This document shows positions 49,341 through 61,126 of a stretch of DNA of 64,000 nt, piece after piece (position 1 is the stretch's first letter; every line of letters starts with the position of its first letter). Position numbers and translations under genes: made by a program. The notes under the pieces are model-generated. The model was not told where the DNA came from and made no database searches. It was given only the letters and a program-made list of their open reading frames with translations. The DNA comes from Irpex lacteus (Eukaryota; Basidiomycota; Agaricomycetes; Polyporales; Irpicaceae). Location of the stretch: assembly GCA_001986395.2 (NCBI GenBank), contig MQVO02000009.1, forward strand, positions 682,001-746,000, given 5' to 3'.

Positions 49341-49598
49341 ACTCTGGCATCCCGGCCCGCTGTACACTACCTCAGCCTGGTAGCACCTTTATACTGAGGG
49401 CAAACTTTCACACATGATATCTACGACTGCTTCCCAATATTTAACCTTGGGATCTGTTTTCTGCAGGTTTGTCTGCCGCCTTTGCGATGATACCGTCTGT
49501 CGCTGAGGTGGATGTACTGACGGGTAAACTGGCTGCTACTATAATGGGAAGCGGCCGCAGGGAGGCTGTCTCAACGCGCGAAGACGACGCGCTTTTCA

Positions 49599-50062
49599 CT
49601 AGTTTGGCTTTGGAGAGAGAAACCTTCCCACTATGATTGATAGCTGGTGATGCCATGGGATAGTAAACAACTGGACGACGCTCATGGGCATCGGACAGCG
49701 AGCAGGTCCGGAAGTTTGTCCATTTTCCGACGCTAACGTGTTTTTGGAGGCCGTAGGAGGGCGATCTTGTACTCCCTGAGTTTCCGGTGGTGAGTCGATT
49801 TGGTGAGATGTGCAGTCGACATCGAGCAGAGGCTGGCGATCTGGTATCCGGTCGTATAAAAGTCTAATGGTCCATGTGAGTATATATTATACACTTGAGA
49901 AAATGCCATGGATGACATACTGGTCTTTACTTCCATGCTCTCCAGACCTTTCCCCTCGATCGAATCGATCATGCGTGTCCGTCGAGTTGACAACGCTTGC
50001 GCAAGAGTAAGCATATTATTGGTCGACACAATATTTACATACTGTGGAATGGCGTTGCTCAT
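49599..50062 (-). CDS. Hypothetical protein, short three-exon model
   Basis: Exons 50062-50043, 49995-49921 and 49863-49599 would encode 119 aa. Both introns have GTATGT donors and splice in frame. The product is Asp/Arg/Ser-rich, then ends in a hydrophobic stretch (VVQLFTIPWHHQLSIIVGRF). No family is recognised. It lies downstream of the F-box gene at 50382-51923 and could be spurious. Confidence 0.3.
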
Positions 50063-50381
50063 AGTGCCAAGTCAAGTACTAGAGTACTAGAGACTGGGGA
50101 CTGTATGGTTAAATATGCCGAAGTACAGACTCTCTAGTCTAGTAAGACTAGTATGCGGAAGTATATATAAGAGTAGATGTCTGAGCCTGACATGGACACT
50201 GGTGACATCTACCGGGGTGACGGGCGTGTCAATGGTAGAGTTGAGACGCAGGGTATCAATTCAGAGACAGTTAATATATTGCTTGGCGTACGCTCACGGT
50301 CACATGTTGGTTGCATGTCAGATAGTTGTGGATTACCAACTACTGATATAATCATCCCACGCATCTGTAGGCACGGTATTT
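50063..50381. other. Intergenic, no gene recognised
   Basis: Short spacer downstream of the F-box gene. A small repeated CTAGAGTACTAGAG-like string lies near 50080 and TCTCTAGTCTAGTAAGACTA near 50131. Confidence 0.4.
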
Positions 50382-51923
50382 TCATCTAGATCTCCACCAA
50401 GAATAGAGTAGCACGGGCGTACCTTTAGAACTCGAGTCTACTAGAGTCTCAGGGTCAACTGCATGCATCGCTCCATATTGTCCGACACCGTAGAAGAGGC
50501 CAATACGACCACTCAACTGTGAAAATGATGACAGATGTGCCTCCATAAGTTCGACAAGGTCATTGCGATGTCGAAATTCCAGCTGCAATTGCACAAAACC
50601 GTTCTGTAAAGTGCATATCCTGACTATCTCCTCCCACGGATAGGCTATGATAGGCTGCATCTTGTTCGACGGGCTCTTCGCTGGATAGTACTCTTTACCA
50701 CTGGGGTCGATGAACACGCAGATTGCGCAAATCTTATCAACCGCCATGGTACCATCACCATCAGCAAGGTCTTCCACTGCTAGTGAGGTATAGAGCTGAA
50801 AAGATACGATAGGCAACATATTCTTGCCACCCTGGATTTCCAGATCGCATACGCGATGTAAATCTACGCAAAAATGTGTTATGAATAAATTGTATAAATA
50901 CTTCGATGACGGTCCGGCAAGTTACTCACAGTCTGAGCTATCTGCATGCTTGGCGCCATGATGCCGCATGAAGTGATTGTGAATGACGAATGAGGTTGAC
51001 ACCGTGTGGCCTTGACATAGAAGTGTTCCAATGTCGAGGATGACGCGCTGGGCTGATGGCAAGAGTTGTAGCGTTACACCATTCTCGTGGCGCGACGTTG
51101 GGGAAGTCCCGGCTCGTAGTTGGAGCAAAATGGCAGCACAAGTTACCCAGGCTGTCTCGGCGACATACACAGGGCCTGTAACGGTTGCTATAAAGCTGTG
51201 TGACCAAGATATCTCCAGTATATCCATTGTGAGTAGAGATCTCATTAAATGTGCATGGCTTGCGGGATTCCATATAACATTGGACAGGGTGCACTGAACG
51301 TCAAGGCCTTGATCGGACGGGAAGAGGAATTTCCTGAGCAGTGAGATGATGTCGGCGGGTGTCCTAAAGTGCGGGTTGTCGATGGTGAGATCGGCGCACT
51401 GAAGACATGACAAAGGAAGATCTCGAGGAAGACTACCGAAGAGGCGGCGATGAGTGGAAGTGGGACCTTGTGGCGTTGCTACGGCCGTGTCATGGGTACC
51501 GAACTGCCAGTGAGAGTCCACGATATGGAAGCGGATGTCGGCATGTGTAATCACTGAGAATAAGGATGGGCGCAATCGATAAAGATGGAGCCATGGGCGA
51601 TCTTGTACGTGTTGTACCAAAGTTGCAGATCGAACATAGTCTGAGATGGGCGTGAACCGCTTTGGCGTGTTCAGCACGAGTGATCGGAACGCGCACATAT
51701 CCTCGTAGTTCTTGATCCTCACTCTGCGGAAGATAGGCTTTCGGCAGATGTGGGCCCAGTAAACGCAGGTGAGTGAGCAAGCTGCTATATCGTTGATGAT
51801 TTCTCTCCTATTCGATAACGTGCGGGACTGCATGATCGAGTCAAGTGACTCATCCGCGTAATCGCAAACAAAGGCGAGAATGCCTTTGAATAGCTCAGGA
51901 GGAATATCTGCGGCGGTAGCCAT
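50382..51923 (-). CDS. F-box-like protein, subfamily A
   Basis: Exons 51923-50930 and 50863-50382 encode 491 aa, with one phase-1 intron matching the paralogue at 13656-15114. The F-box-like part is MATAADIPPELFKGILAFV, then CSLTCVYWAHICRKPIF. Shared blocks are ISDYVRSATL, DRPWLHL, LPLSCLQCADLTIDNPHF, LLPSAQRVILDIGTLLCQ and, in exon 2, IIAYPWEEIVRIC and GRIGLFYGVGQYGA. This is the closest intact relative of the pseudogene fragment at 47500-47715. An SCF adaptor role is inferred from the domain only. Confidence 0.75.
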
Positions 51924-52827
51924 GCTCGACAGTGGTGATCTGTAAGCAAAGGTGAGGATCTGTAGCCAATCTTACTGAGTATGATACTTACCTTGTTCCC
52001 TACTTACTCTGCGCAGGTATTTTGTGATCGCTCTGTAATCCTAGGTCAGAAGTCAGTGGCGAGCTAAGTGGTACGCCCGTGACTACACCATGTAATCCTA
52101 TACACCAGTCTCTGTATAAGTACCGGGCGATGACCGTGATACGGAGCGTGGGATAAATTGCCTGAATGGGCAACATCAACACCAGTACTCCGCAGTCTCC
52201 GCTTTCGCTGCTGGGCGCCTAAGCAAGTACCTACCTTGACTCGAACTCTCTTCCTTGGTTCAGTTCTGAAACGAAGTTACCGTCCTTGCCTCATGGGCTG
52301 CATTTCTCAAATACGGCATACTGCGCTCCCCTGGACTGGAATTTGGATCACAAACGTGACAAGCGCCTGTACAGCATGGTAATTATTGAAAGTTACTGTT
52401 TACAGTTTCGTGCTGAAGACTTCTACCGCAGAGTCCGTCGCAGCTTATTGATTAACTCGAGTCTGTACAGTCCAGCATTGGCTCGACTCGTAACCGAGCG
52501 TTACAGTTCTCCTGTTACATGTAAAAAGTTCACATGTCACGCAATCGCTAGTAACTTATACTTTGGTACAGCATCAATGACGTGAGGCAGTACATGATCT
52601 CGTAAGTCGACCGCACACACTCAGCAACTCTCGTGTGCGCATATTCTTGCCTCTCCTCAGAGGTTGACATGGACAGACGACGATCGATCCCCGGGCCAAG
52701 TCACTGTGAGTGGTGTTCTTTATCACGAAGTAACCGACGTAGACCATAAATATAACGTTCAAGGCTCCGTACAATTAGTGCAGAGACCCAACCCGAACAA
52801 CGAACTTGGGCGTATCTTCTGGGTGCA
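51924..52827. other. Intergenic, no gene recognised
   Basis: Upstream flank of the F-box gene and 3' flank of the Pro/Gln-rich gene, both on the minus strand. Short frames only, without motifs. Confidence 0.45.
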
Positions 52828-53851
52828 TTATCGCTGCCGCGGTGGCATTGATTGGTGGTAGGGTGGATATTGATAGGGTGGGTGTGGTTGGGGAGGCTGC
52901 TGGTGGTATTGCTGGTTCTGCTCGTGTTGCTGACTTGACTGGGCATTCGACGGCGGGTTGTGCTTCTCTGGTTTGCGTTTCGGGAGGCTGTGCCTTCCGC
53001 TATGTGTATTGGCGGGCTGTGCGCGGTGATCCCCAGTATCCGTGTAACTGAGCAGGGCTTCAACTTTCGTCGCCCATACCGTCACGCTCCTATGAGGCAC
53101 TGTGGCACTGGCCTCAAAGTGCGGGCAATCCGTCTGCGAGAAATGCTCCGGTGTTCCGGACAATTGCTCGTATGTTTGTGGGGTATAATGGGGTTCATGT
53201 ACAGTGGAGGCGCTCGGCATGTAGGACTGTGGCTCCGTTGAAACGAACCCGCCATGACCAAAGCTAAAGACAGTGGGCTGTGAGGAAGAGGACTGGTGGT
53301 GCGTGGAAGATGGCATTGTCTCTGCGCGAGCCAGGGCATGAGGACGGCGCGTGCCTGTATCGTATCCTGGCTGGTAGGGGTTGTAGTGTGCACCATGATA
53401 CCCCGTAGGCGCTCCTTCAGGAACACATACTAGGCCACCAGGGGCATAGGGTGTACTCGGTGAGGGGCTCTCGAATGGCGAGGATGGCGGCCACTCGTGT
53501 GTTTGGGGTGGCCACGGCTGCGAATGAGGAGGTGGCGGAGTGTGATACGGGGAAGTACTGTCGTGTGTCTGGTGCGGAGCAAAAAAGCCACCGCTGCTGG
53601 GTATGGGCATAGTTGGTGCACGCTGAGGTGGCGTAGGGTTGTAGGGGGGTCTGGCGGTTTACGGTAAGCATGCAGCCTTCTCAACTAGCCGTATATACAC
53701 ACGAGTATTGACTATTTCGTCTGTCGTGTCCTCCTCCTCCTTGGTCGTATACGTCGTAGCCGTGTGGCATACCGCCGGCTCTATGATGCAAGTCAGCGGC
53801 TTATATATCACGGTGCAAGCATTGTACGCACCCTGAGTGAGCGTCGCTCAT
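52828..53851 (-). CDS. Pro/Gln/His-rich low-complexity protein
   Basis: Exons 53851-53832, 53780-53703 and 53650-52828 encode 306 aa; both introns are phase 2 and the frame is closed only by the final stop. The N-terminus is MSDAHSGAGGMPHGYDVYDQ with a Gly run. The middle is rich in Pro, Ser, Tyr and His (YNPTPPQRAPTMP, HTPPPPHSQPWPPQT). The tail is Gln/Pro-rich (QNQQYHQQPPQPHPPYQYPP) with a basic patch SLPKRKPEK that may be a nuclear signal. No known domain. It could be an intrinsically disordered regulator; no function is assigned. Confidence 0.6.
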
Positions 53852-55704
53852 CCTACGCGATGAAGACTTGGAATCAGCGAGCTTATGGAGCCTGGGATGG
53901 CTGGATGGAGAGATTGGGAACTGGGTTTCCAGCTCTGTGGTGAGTCTACCTATATAACATTGGTGAACCGAGAAGGCTGTCCTACATGGTCCAGTGACTC
54001 ACCTTACGGGATTGATCTCTTATGATTGAATTCTGGGCCTGGACATGGCAATCAGTTGATGGAATTATTGACGGCCAGTGAATCGTCGCATCTCGTTGAT
54101 TGTGTGATTGAGGCGTGTCACTTAAGCATTTCTCTTGTCCTGCCTAAGAATGGCTTCTCCGTTGCCAGGTCAGTAGCTGCTCTACCGCTCTCTGAACAGT
54201 CTCACTTAACCCTACAGCAGACAATTTATGACGAGCCCCTCCGATAGATTTTATGTCAGCCTACGGAAAAGCATGCGATGCCGCCACATTTGTCAGCGAA
54301 GCATGATCGGTCTCGGTGGGCTTGTATCTCAGTGTCGTGCATCGTTATTTGCATGCCCTGGAAACAGAGTCAGAGAAAAATGACTTTCAAGTCGATCTTC
54401 TCTCCCACATCTCACGCTCTCCATAACAATGTTCTACCTATCGGTCAAGTCTATCTTTGAAACGGCGGCAGGTCGTAGATGCGCATCGTTCTCAAGTTTT
54501 TGCCCATTTTTGTCGTTGCAGGGCATTGTCCAGGATCTGACATCGCAGTCTCAGTAAGGCAACCCCCTACCTTTATCATTCATCTCCAGCTGATGTTCGA
54601 GTTCTGTTTCCCTCCGACAACAGTGCTTAGAAGGATTCCATGCGAATGCATCATACCTTTTGATGATCAGCTGGAATTGGCTTCGCTGACAGTGCGCGGC
54701 CATACGTTACGCGGAATCACTCACACAGGCGGATGACAATACTGAAATCTGACTCGTCAAGTGCAGACAACACCAACCCAAATACCTCGTAACGACGGGA
54801 CCCTGACGCGTTTTAGAGTTAGTCTCCCGAAGAGGCTCGGTCGACAAACACTCCCGGAATCTTGGATAGTACTTATTGTAGATGTATTCAATCTTAAAAT
54901 GCGATCTAACGTCTTGCACTGCTCTATTACGATCTGGGTGCGTCCTCGGAAACCACGAGTTCTCCACGTGCTGAGTATATGGCATCACATCTTCCACGGG
55001 TCTTTACAGGTGGCGATGCTACACGCGAAATACGGCCGTACTTCCTCACCGTGATACCGTAATATCAGTCCTGCCTCGAAACATGCGGATTCCTAGGATA
55101 CACATGAGTACAATTGTCAGAACAGCCTTTCTAATGTTCGCTCTATCTTCTAGATGTGCGGAGATTCTATAGGCCGGTGGCTGCGTACGAACTCATCCCA
55201 CTCATTCCACCGAACAACTTGAACAGCAGTGCCACCATGACAAGGTCTTCCAGTATCATATACAACTCGTCAAAATCTCAAGCACGAAGTGGAAAACACG
55301 TTGCTACTCGCTCGAGCCGGCATACTGTAGTAATGATCCGCCGAGGGTGTTGCCTCCGTGAGTTGCTATCCAAGTCGGACGACAGCGTCGTACATGGCTG
55401 ATCATTTGACTATCACGCCCAACTCAAGACATACCGCTTTTGGTCGTCTCAGGCCCAAAAACGCAGTATCACGGGAGGGTCGGCATAGTAATTTGCACTT
55501 ATGGCTTCGATAGCTGAATCAGGTAGGATGTGATTCATGAAGGAACTTGAACTACTACGCCGTACCTCCACCCCATCATTCCACCATCATACACCCCTTC
55601 CAATGCGAGTTATACAATCAAGCCACCCCAAGGGTGGATGTGGCTTGAAGGCATATACGACTCAGGTATACCGGATCTCCCATTGCTCCGAGTAAGTATA
55701 TCTA
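53852..55704. other. Gene-poor stretch, nothing recognised
   Basis: Almost 1.9 kb with only short frames on both strands. An 8-bp-arm inverted repeat (CAAGCCAC...GTGGCTTG) lies near 55618-55646. Composition is similar to neighbouring spacers. Confidence 0.5.
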
Positions 55705-56348
55705 TCACCTCGTCCTGAGGTTCGGCTTTGACTGAGTAGACGCTTCGTCCTCTTCGACTCCTGGTTTCGGCTTGGGTGGCTTCTCTCTGACCAAGGCCTT
55801 GTGCCCAGCTTCGGTCACAAATGGACTTCCACGAGGTGAAAGCTCTTCGTCATCGTCGCGGGGTGGCACTTCGAGTGTTTGTGAATCGATAATGACGTCG
55901 TCGTCGTCGTCGTTGAGTACTGTAGTCTCCTGCCACGGTCTCCGGGAGCTATCTCGGGGTTCCGAGCTTGAAAGGCCTAAGCTAGAGTCCGTGCGTCTTT
56001 GTGCGCATTCGATGCTCGTGATTGTGTGAACACTGCTGGCTTTCGTAGGCCGCTGTGCGTGTAGGGATGTTACGGGTTGTGCCGTCCCTTTACCACTGGA
56101 GCGTATGCTTGTTAATCTGCTCATATGAGAGAGAAGCGAGTGATTAGCCACTGTGATGTCCATTGACTATGATCGGACCCTCTGACGAAGTCGATCCGTA
56201 CATACCTCCGTTCTCCAACGCTAGTGTGGACCATCGTGCTCTCCGAGTCTGGAGATATGTCTGGAGGGTTGAGTGGAGGGATATCAGGTTGATTTGGATA
56301 TGAGGGGCTGGGTTCAGTGGTTGAGTCAAGGTAGTCGATGACTGGCAT
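55705..56348 (-). CDS. Acidic/Pro-rich hypothetical protein
   Basis: Exons 56348-56206 and 56119-55705 encode 185 aa. The protein is hydrophilic and probably disordered: Pro/Asp/Ser-rich start (MPVIDYLDSTTEPSPSYPNQ), Ser/Arg-rich middle, then an acidic run NDDDDDVIIDSQTLEVPP and DDDEE, and a Lys/Pro tail REKPPKPKPGVEEDE. No domain recognised. The 86-nt intron has a GTATGT donor and splices in frame (phase 2). Confidence 0.55.
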
Positions 56349-56922
56349 AGAATCTGATGATGACAGTCGAGTTAGATAGAGTCTAAGTATATATGGTCTA
56401 TCGATAGCGCAGGTTGGCTGTTGGACGCAATCTGGCTGGTTCCGAGCTTTTACTTAAATCTCCCCATCGTAGACCCTGTCGCAATGCAATGTTGCTTCAT
56501 AGACTCATGAAATAGCATCCCTCATGCACAGCTTTGGAGTTCCGTTAGGAACTGACGTTGATCAACGTCAGGTTCCCACGCATGATTGCGCTCGGGATGG
56601 TTCGTAGTCAGCGTAAGCCGCAGCAACGCAGTGTTTCGGGAGTCGCTAGCTTTGAACGTTCGACCTGCGCTCTCCATCCGGAATGCTTGGCGTATCCACG
56701 CTTCTAGTGTCTGACAGGATGTTCAGAAGTGATAATCCACTCAGATGACATGCTTAGTATGCAAGGGATAGAATAACAACGATCGTGCGGTGTCGTACAC
56801 ACTAGATAAATAATATGGGCAGGGAAAAGCATGGCTAACAGAAATGTGTACATAACGCAAAGAAGCTAGAAAGGAAGAAGCGCGAGCAATAAGAACGGAC
56901 AGCTAATATACACGTTTCATAC
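56349..56922. other. Intergenic with one strong palindrome
   Basis: Spacer between two minus-strand genes. Apart from the palindrome listed at 56548-56576, nothing was recognised. Confidence 0.45.
56548..56576. repeat. Palindrome containing TGACG/CGTCA half-sites
   Basis: The core CTGACGTTGATCAACGTCAG (56552-56571) is a perfect 20-bp palindrome. With one bulged G the pairing extends to GGAAC/GTTCC (29 bp). TGACG is the half-site bound by many fungal bZIP factors, so this may be a regulatory site upstream of the gene starting at 56348. Confidence 0.5.
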
Positions 56923-57939
56923 TCAGTGGTGCCCAGGCAGAAGTGGGCCACGCTCGTCAAGCGAGATACCGCCCCGTCCATGCCTGATCCTCAGCCCTGT
57001 AGCGACCGCAGCTTTGCCAACCCACACAAGCGCAAGTATGGCGAAGACAAGAGCTGACCAATGCACAAACTCGCTTCTCCTTTGCTGTGCGTACACCGCC
57101 CACAAATACCACGCGATGGCAATACCTGCGGGCAGGTCACCTTCGGGTGAGGAGAACGCGTAGGCTGCTGCGGTAGCCTCAAGGAGGAACAGAGCGAGGA
57201 ATACGAAAATTTTGGTCCAGAGGCCAGCATGATGAGTAAGGGCATTGACTCCAAAGGCGGTGAAGGCCGAAAGAACAACGAGAACAGTGGTCCATCCCTG
57301 GTAAAGGGAGAAGGGGAGGTGAACGAAGACCTCGTCAGCGATGTCGGAAGGGGAGTGGTATTTCTTGACGACGTAATAGATGTGTGTGACGGTGATGGAT
57401 ACGAGGACAGACAGAATGAAAGCTAAACATTGATTGATATTGAGCATACGATGAGCGATACATCAGAAGGTATAGTACGAGCTATACTCACCAGGAATGT
57501 AGTAGTGGTGTGCCCACAGGTGAACGTACACTGCGTTCAGCACCGCCAGCAAGGGGAATCGCCACGAGATACCTTCGACGATGGTGCGATGGCCATTCTC
57601 AGTAAACTGGTAAATAATGGTCCCCAGAAGGAGCAGATGCACAATGGACCTACAATCGTACTACAATTAGTCTGGGTCATTTTCGAGACAGAATGGAGAC
57701 CTACCAGATGTAAAACGCCCAAGGGGCAGGTGTGATGTACGTGATCTTTCCGATATGATAGTAGCCAGTCTCCCAGCTAGCAATAGAGTAGACGTTCGAC
57801 CCCAGGAAGAGGAAGTACACAATCACATTGATGATCTGAACCATTCGTAAGGAGCTTCGGTCTTAGCCAATATTCCTATCCTAACAAAGCATAGCACACT
57901 TACCTTGAGGAGGATCCCATCCTGCCAGCTGTAGCCCAT
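56923..57939 (-). CDS. TspO/MBR-like multi-pass membrane protein
   Basis: Exons 57939-57904, 57835-57705, 57649-57492 and 57422-56923 encode 274 aa. About nine hydrophobic segments run through most of the protein. Family-like cues are [20 protein letters not shown] near residue 45 and [18 protein letters not shown] near the centre, the pattern of tryptophan-rich sensory (TspO-related) and YtaB-like proteins. The C-terminus is cytosolic-looking ([19 protein letters not shown]). Ligand and role are unknown. The assignment rests on pattern, not on a search. Confidence 0.65.
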
Positions 57940-58980
57940 GTTTGACGACCACCGATAATGAGTGCAGGGGAGAATAGGATGGGAGGGAGGAGGGAGGAGT
58001 GCGTCCCTCTCAAGGACACTCAGCCACACTTTATACGCCCACTCGCTGCTATGTGTGACGTAACAAAAGCATGAATGGAGTGCAACATAGCGAAAGCGCT
58101 CATTCACGTCATTTCGCAGTCGTCTGTCGACTGTGTAACAATGTGGTCAACATGACTGCTCCCCTTTGCGCAGTTCAAGAGAAAGGCATAACCCATTCTA
58201 GCGATGAAAGGAGTTGCTGGGTCGGGCAGAGAAGTCAAGTAATTTGACCCTTGCCGATTCATCTACTAGTCCAAGTTGAATGATTAGTACACGAGGGCCC
58301 TGCTTCTACAACTCAACAGAATACAACATACGAACCAATTACCGTACATTAGTCTATGGAATGTACGAAGCATGCGTAGGCCATGGTTATGCAGGAGCCG
58401 CAGCACATTCGTGCCATGCCTGGCCAACGTGGGGCCGCAGTAATGAGCGGAGCATTTATGCACGTACCTGAAAGTCCTATCACACTTGGTGCTGGTGAAT
58501 TGCATGGCTATAGGGTCTATACCATTTAAGAGAGGCGATATGGTCTTGCTGTGGGTAGAACTGCGCTCAGAGAACATGATGGTGATAGGACAACCACTGG
58601 CGTCTGCTGCGTCGATCAGAGAAGTGTTTTGCCTAGAAAGGCAACTTGCGTAAATAGAAGGTTTGAGTCGTGGCCGCAAGAAACCTGCAGCAAGCATGTG
58701 TAGCAACTGCTAAGAATGAGATGCGTATGGATGTCGAGTGACGCAAAAGCGATTGTAAATTATAAAACACAGCTAACTGCGGTAAGCTAAGTATCTTCTA
58801 CCAATGCAGAACAAATGCGGAGTGGTGACGCGATGATGAGTAATAAATACAACATGAAAAGTCCGTGCTCTAGTTATGCAACGAAGGCTCTAAATGTACG
58901 GGATAATGAAGTGACACAGAACAATGACACAGGACAGAATAACAACAAACACACTGTCTGCTTTGGTGACGCAGACAGCT
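57940..58980. other. Intergenic with a possible F-box family remnant
   Basis: A minus-strand open frame at 58284-58706 contains ITIMFSERSS and SPLLNGIDPIAMQF. These resemble the (L/V)xGIDPxxx block near the end of the subfamily B F-box genes. No F-box lies upstream. Likely a relic if related at all; otherwise nothing was recognised here. Confidence 0.25.
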
Positions 58981-61126
58981 CTAGATACGGGGAGAGGCAG
59001 AGTCCGATGAGAGTGACGGAGAAGGCATCTGATTCATGGATAACGTCGGCAATATGACATCTCCTCTAGTCGTCATCCTCGTCATCTCACATCCTTCGGC
59101 GGGGGCAACACTGACAGTAACCGTCGGAGCCTCCCTGTCGTCTCTTGTAGCGATCCGATGTACCGACCGCTCGACGACACTCAACCGCCGTTCAATATCT
59201 TTGACCTGAAGTTTCTCATCCGCGTAGTACATATCGCGTATGACGTCTTCAGGTCTGGAGTTGAAGATCTTGCCTTCCCAGAAGGCGATGGCGGTGAGGA
59301 TGAAGAGGACGCCCCAGGTGGCGCACATGAGGACGGTCATGACGAGGTTCCAGATGTGGAAACCTTCAATGTTGAAGGTGTCTCCGATTTTGGCGGTGGC
59401 GAGAATCCAGCCGACTACGAAATCCTTGTCAGAGGGAGACTCTCACAAATAGAGGAGTTTTCAGCTTACCATTGGGGAAAGTCAATGACCAGCCTAGGGA
59501 ACGGTAACAAGTCAGCTGAACATACTTCACTCGTATATGGAAGTGTACTCACAGCCAAGAATCTCCTTTAGGCTCTTATGAAGCTTGTACCAGTAAGGCA
59601 GAGCGCCAAAGATGAAGAAGAATACAGCTAGGCCGAATAACAGGAGCGCAGAGAGGACACTCGACGCATACCATATCTCGCCAGCTGCGGGAGAGACGAG
59701 TTGTCGGGCATCGAGGCTAGGAGGTATGATGAGCCTAATGGAACGGATAGAATATTCGATAGTAAACGAACATTTCTCGAGCGTCCTCGCCAAGGTGTAT
59801 CAGAGCGAGGGCCGTAAATCCTGGAGGGCCACATGCAACAAAGGCGCCGGTGGCTTGAGCTCCGTCCATGAATCCAGTCTAGAACGGTATGTGTCAATCT
59901 TCAAGAGTCGAGACTCAACGTTGGATGACGAGGACGTACAGTGATTATTCTGTGGAGATGGTAAGTCATCCAATAACATGCACAGTGAGGAGAAGACTGA
60001 CCGAAGAATATAGATACAGATGTAAAACATTGTCATGAAGAAACCCAAGCCTGCGTGTACGCGCATTAACATCAAGTCATACCAAGTCGAATCACCTGCG
60101 ACTGGCGATATCGAGATAAACTCACCTTGGAAAGCATATGCGGTCAACAAAATTCCAAGAGCCCTAGGCTGGTCTAGGGGTATTACCGTAAGAACGTTAT
60201 ACGCTACGATACCAACGAGCATCTAGATGTGATTCGATGTGGTGACTCAGACCTCGGTGGCCCAGATGATGACGAGGCACTAGGCTTACCATCGGGAAAA
60301 TCTAGAACAGCGTATCATAAGAGGTAAGTATCGAGTGAAGTTTGAGGATCAACGGGAGTGCGTACCAGAAACGCCCATGCAGGAGTGAACTTGTTGAGCT
60401 CGTGAGGTTTGTTGAAGAATATCAGCATCAACGGGAAGCAGACTCCCACTGAGAGACCGACATATAGCCTGTCGATTCAGAAGCGCTGTTAACAGTGGTT
60501 GGATGACCATTGGTGCTGTGTTTGCTTACCAAAACAATACGTAGATGAAGTTTGGCCCGACGGTCCCTCTAGGTATCGCATAGTTGATAATGCCAATGAT
60601 AATGGTGGCGAAAGAGAGAAGCTAAGTATCTAGTATGAGGGTCCATACTGATCGATCGAGATGACGTGAAAAGGACCGAGGCTTACCATGAGAGGTACAA
60701 AGATGCACTTCGAGGGATCTGTGATGAGCCTTCTTGCTTGTCGGGGATATACTGAACAATCAAGTGTCAGGGGCTATACAAGGCATGAACCGTTTCGAAA
60801 GTGAATGCTAACGTAGAAGTTGGAGGAACAACGTAGTGTTGTTCAGTATGAAGAGCACGAGGTTGAAAAAGAAGAACACCGTCTCCACTGGAGTGACTTT
60901 AGGCCCCCAGTGTTCTCGCAGCCCGGCGAGGGTGACATAGACGGCACCGGTACCCATTCCGATGGGGAACTATAGCATAACCTTTCCAGTCAGCTCACGA
61001 CCATTCATACAGCAACATGCTCAAAGGATTACTCACCGCCTGCCATGACCATCCATGTATCCTCCGTGAGAGTTTGCTCACTTGAACCATCGAACCGGTC
61101 CGCGTTAGTGATCGATGAGGCGGCAT
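58981..61126 (-). CDS. TDT-family C4-dicarboxylate/malate transporter
   Basis: Thirteen exons: 61126-61037, 60969-60813, 60751-60687, 60621-60530, 60468-60366, 60301-60290, 60222-60126, 60050-60002, 59949-59940, 59878-59772, 59734-59553, 59493-59470 and 59414-58981, giving 473 aa. The protein starts MPPHRSLTRTGSM and reaches the first membrane segment at FPIGMGTGAVYVTL. Family blocks are KCIFVPLM, TPAWAFLIFPMMLVGIVAYN, TAYAFQGLGFFMTMFYICIY and GFMDGAQATGAFVACGPPGFTALALI. These fit the tellurite-resistance/dicarboxylate (Mae1, Ssu1) superfamily with ten membrane helices. Substrate is probably malate or another organic anion. The tail from SRPEDVIRDMYY onward is cytosolic. Exons of 12 and 10 nt and a 37-nt intron are unusual. 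Confidence 0.87.

Noticed and set aside
53852..55704. Additional F-box copy in the gene-poor stretch
   Set aside because: Short frames were compared with the subfamily A and B blocks and none of the motifs recurs.
60096..60125. 30-nt intron in the TDT transporter
   Set aside because: Using the first AG leaves a polar insert in the middle of a membrane helix. The AG at 60051 (75-nt intron) restores the family block FQGLGF.
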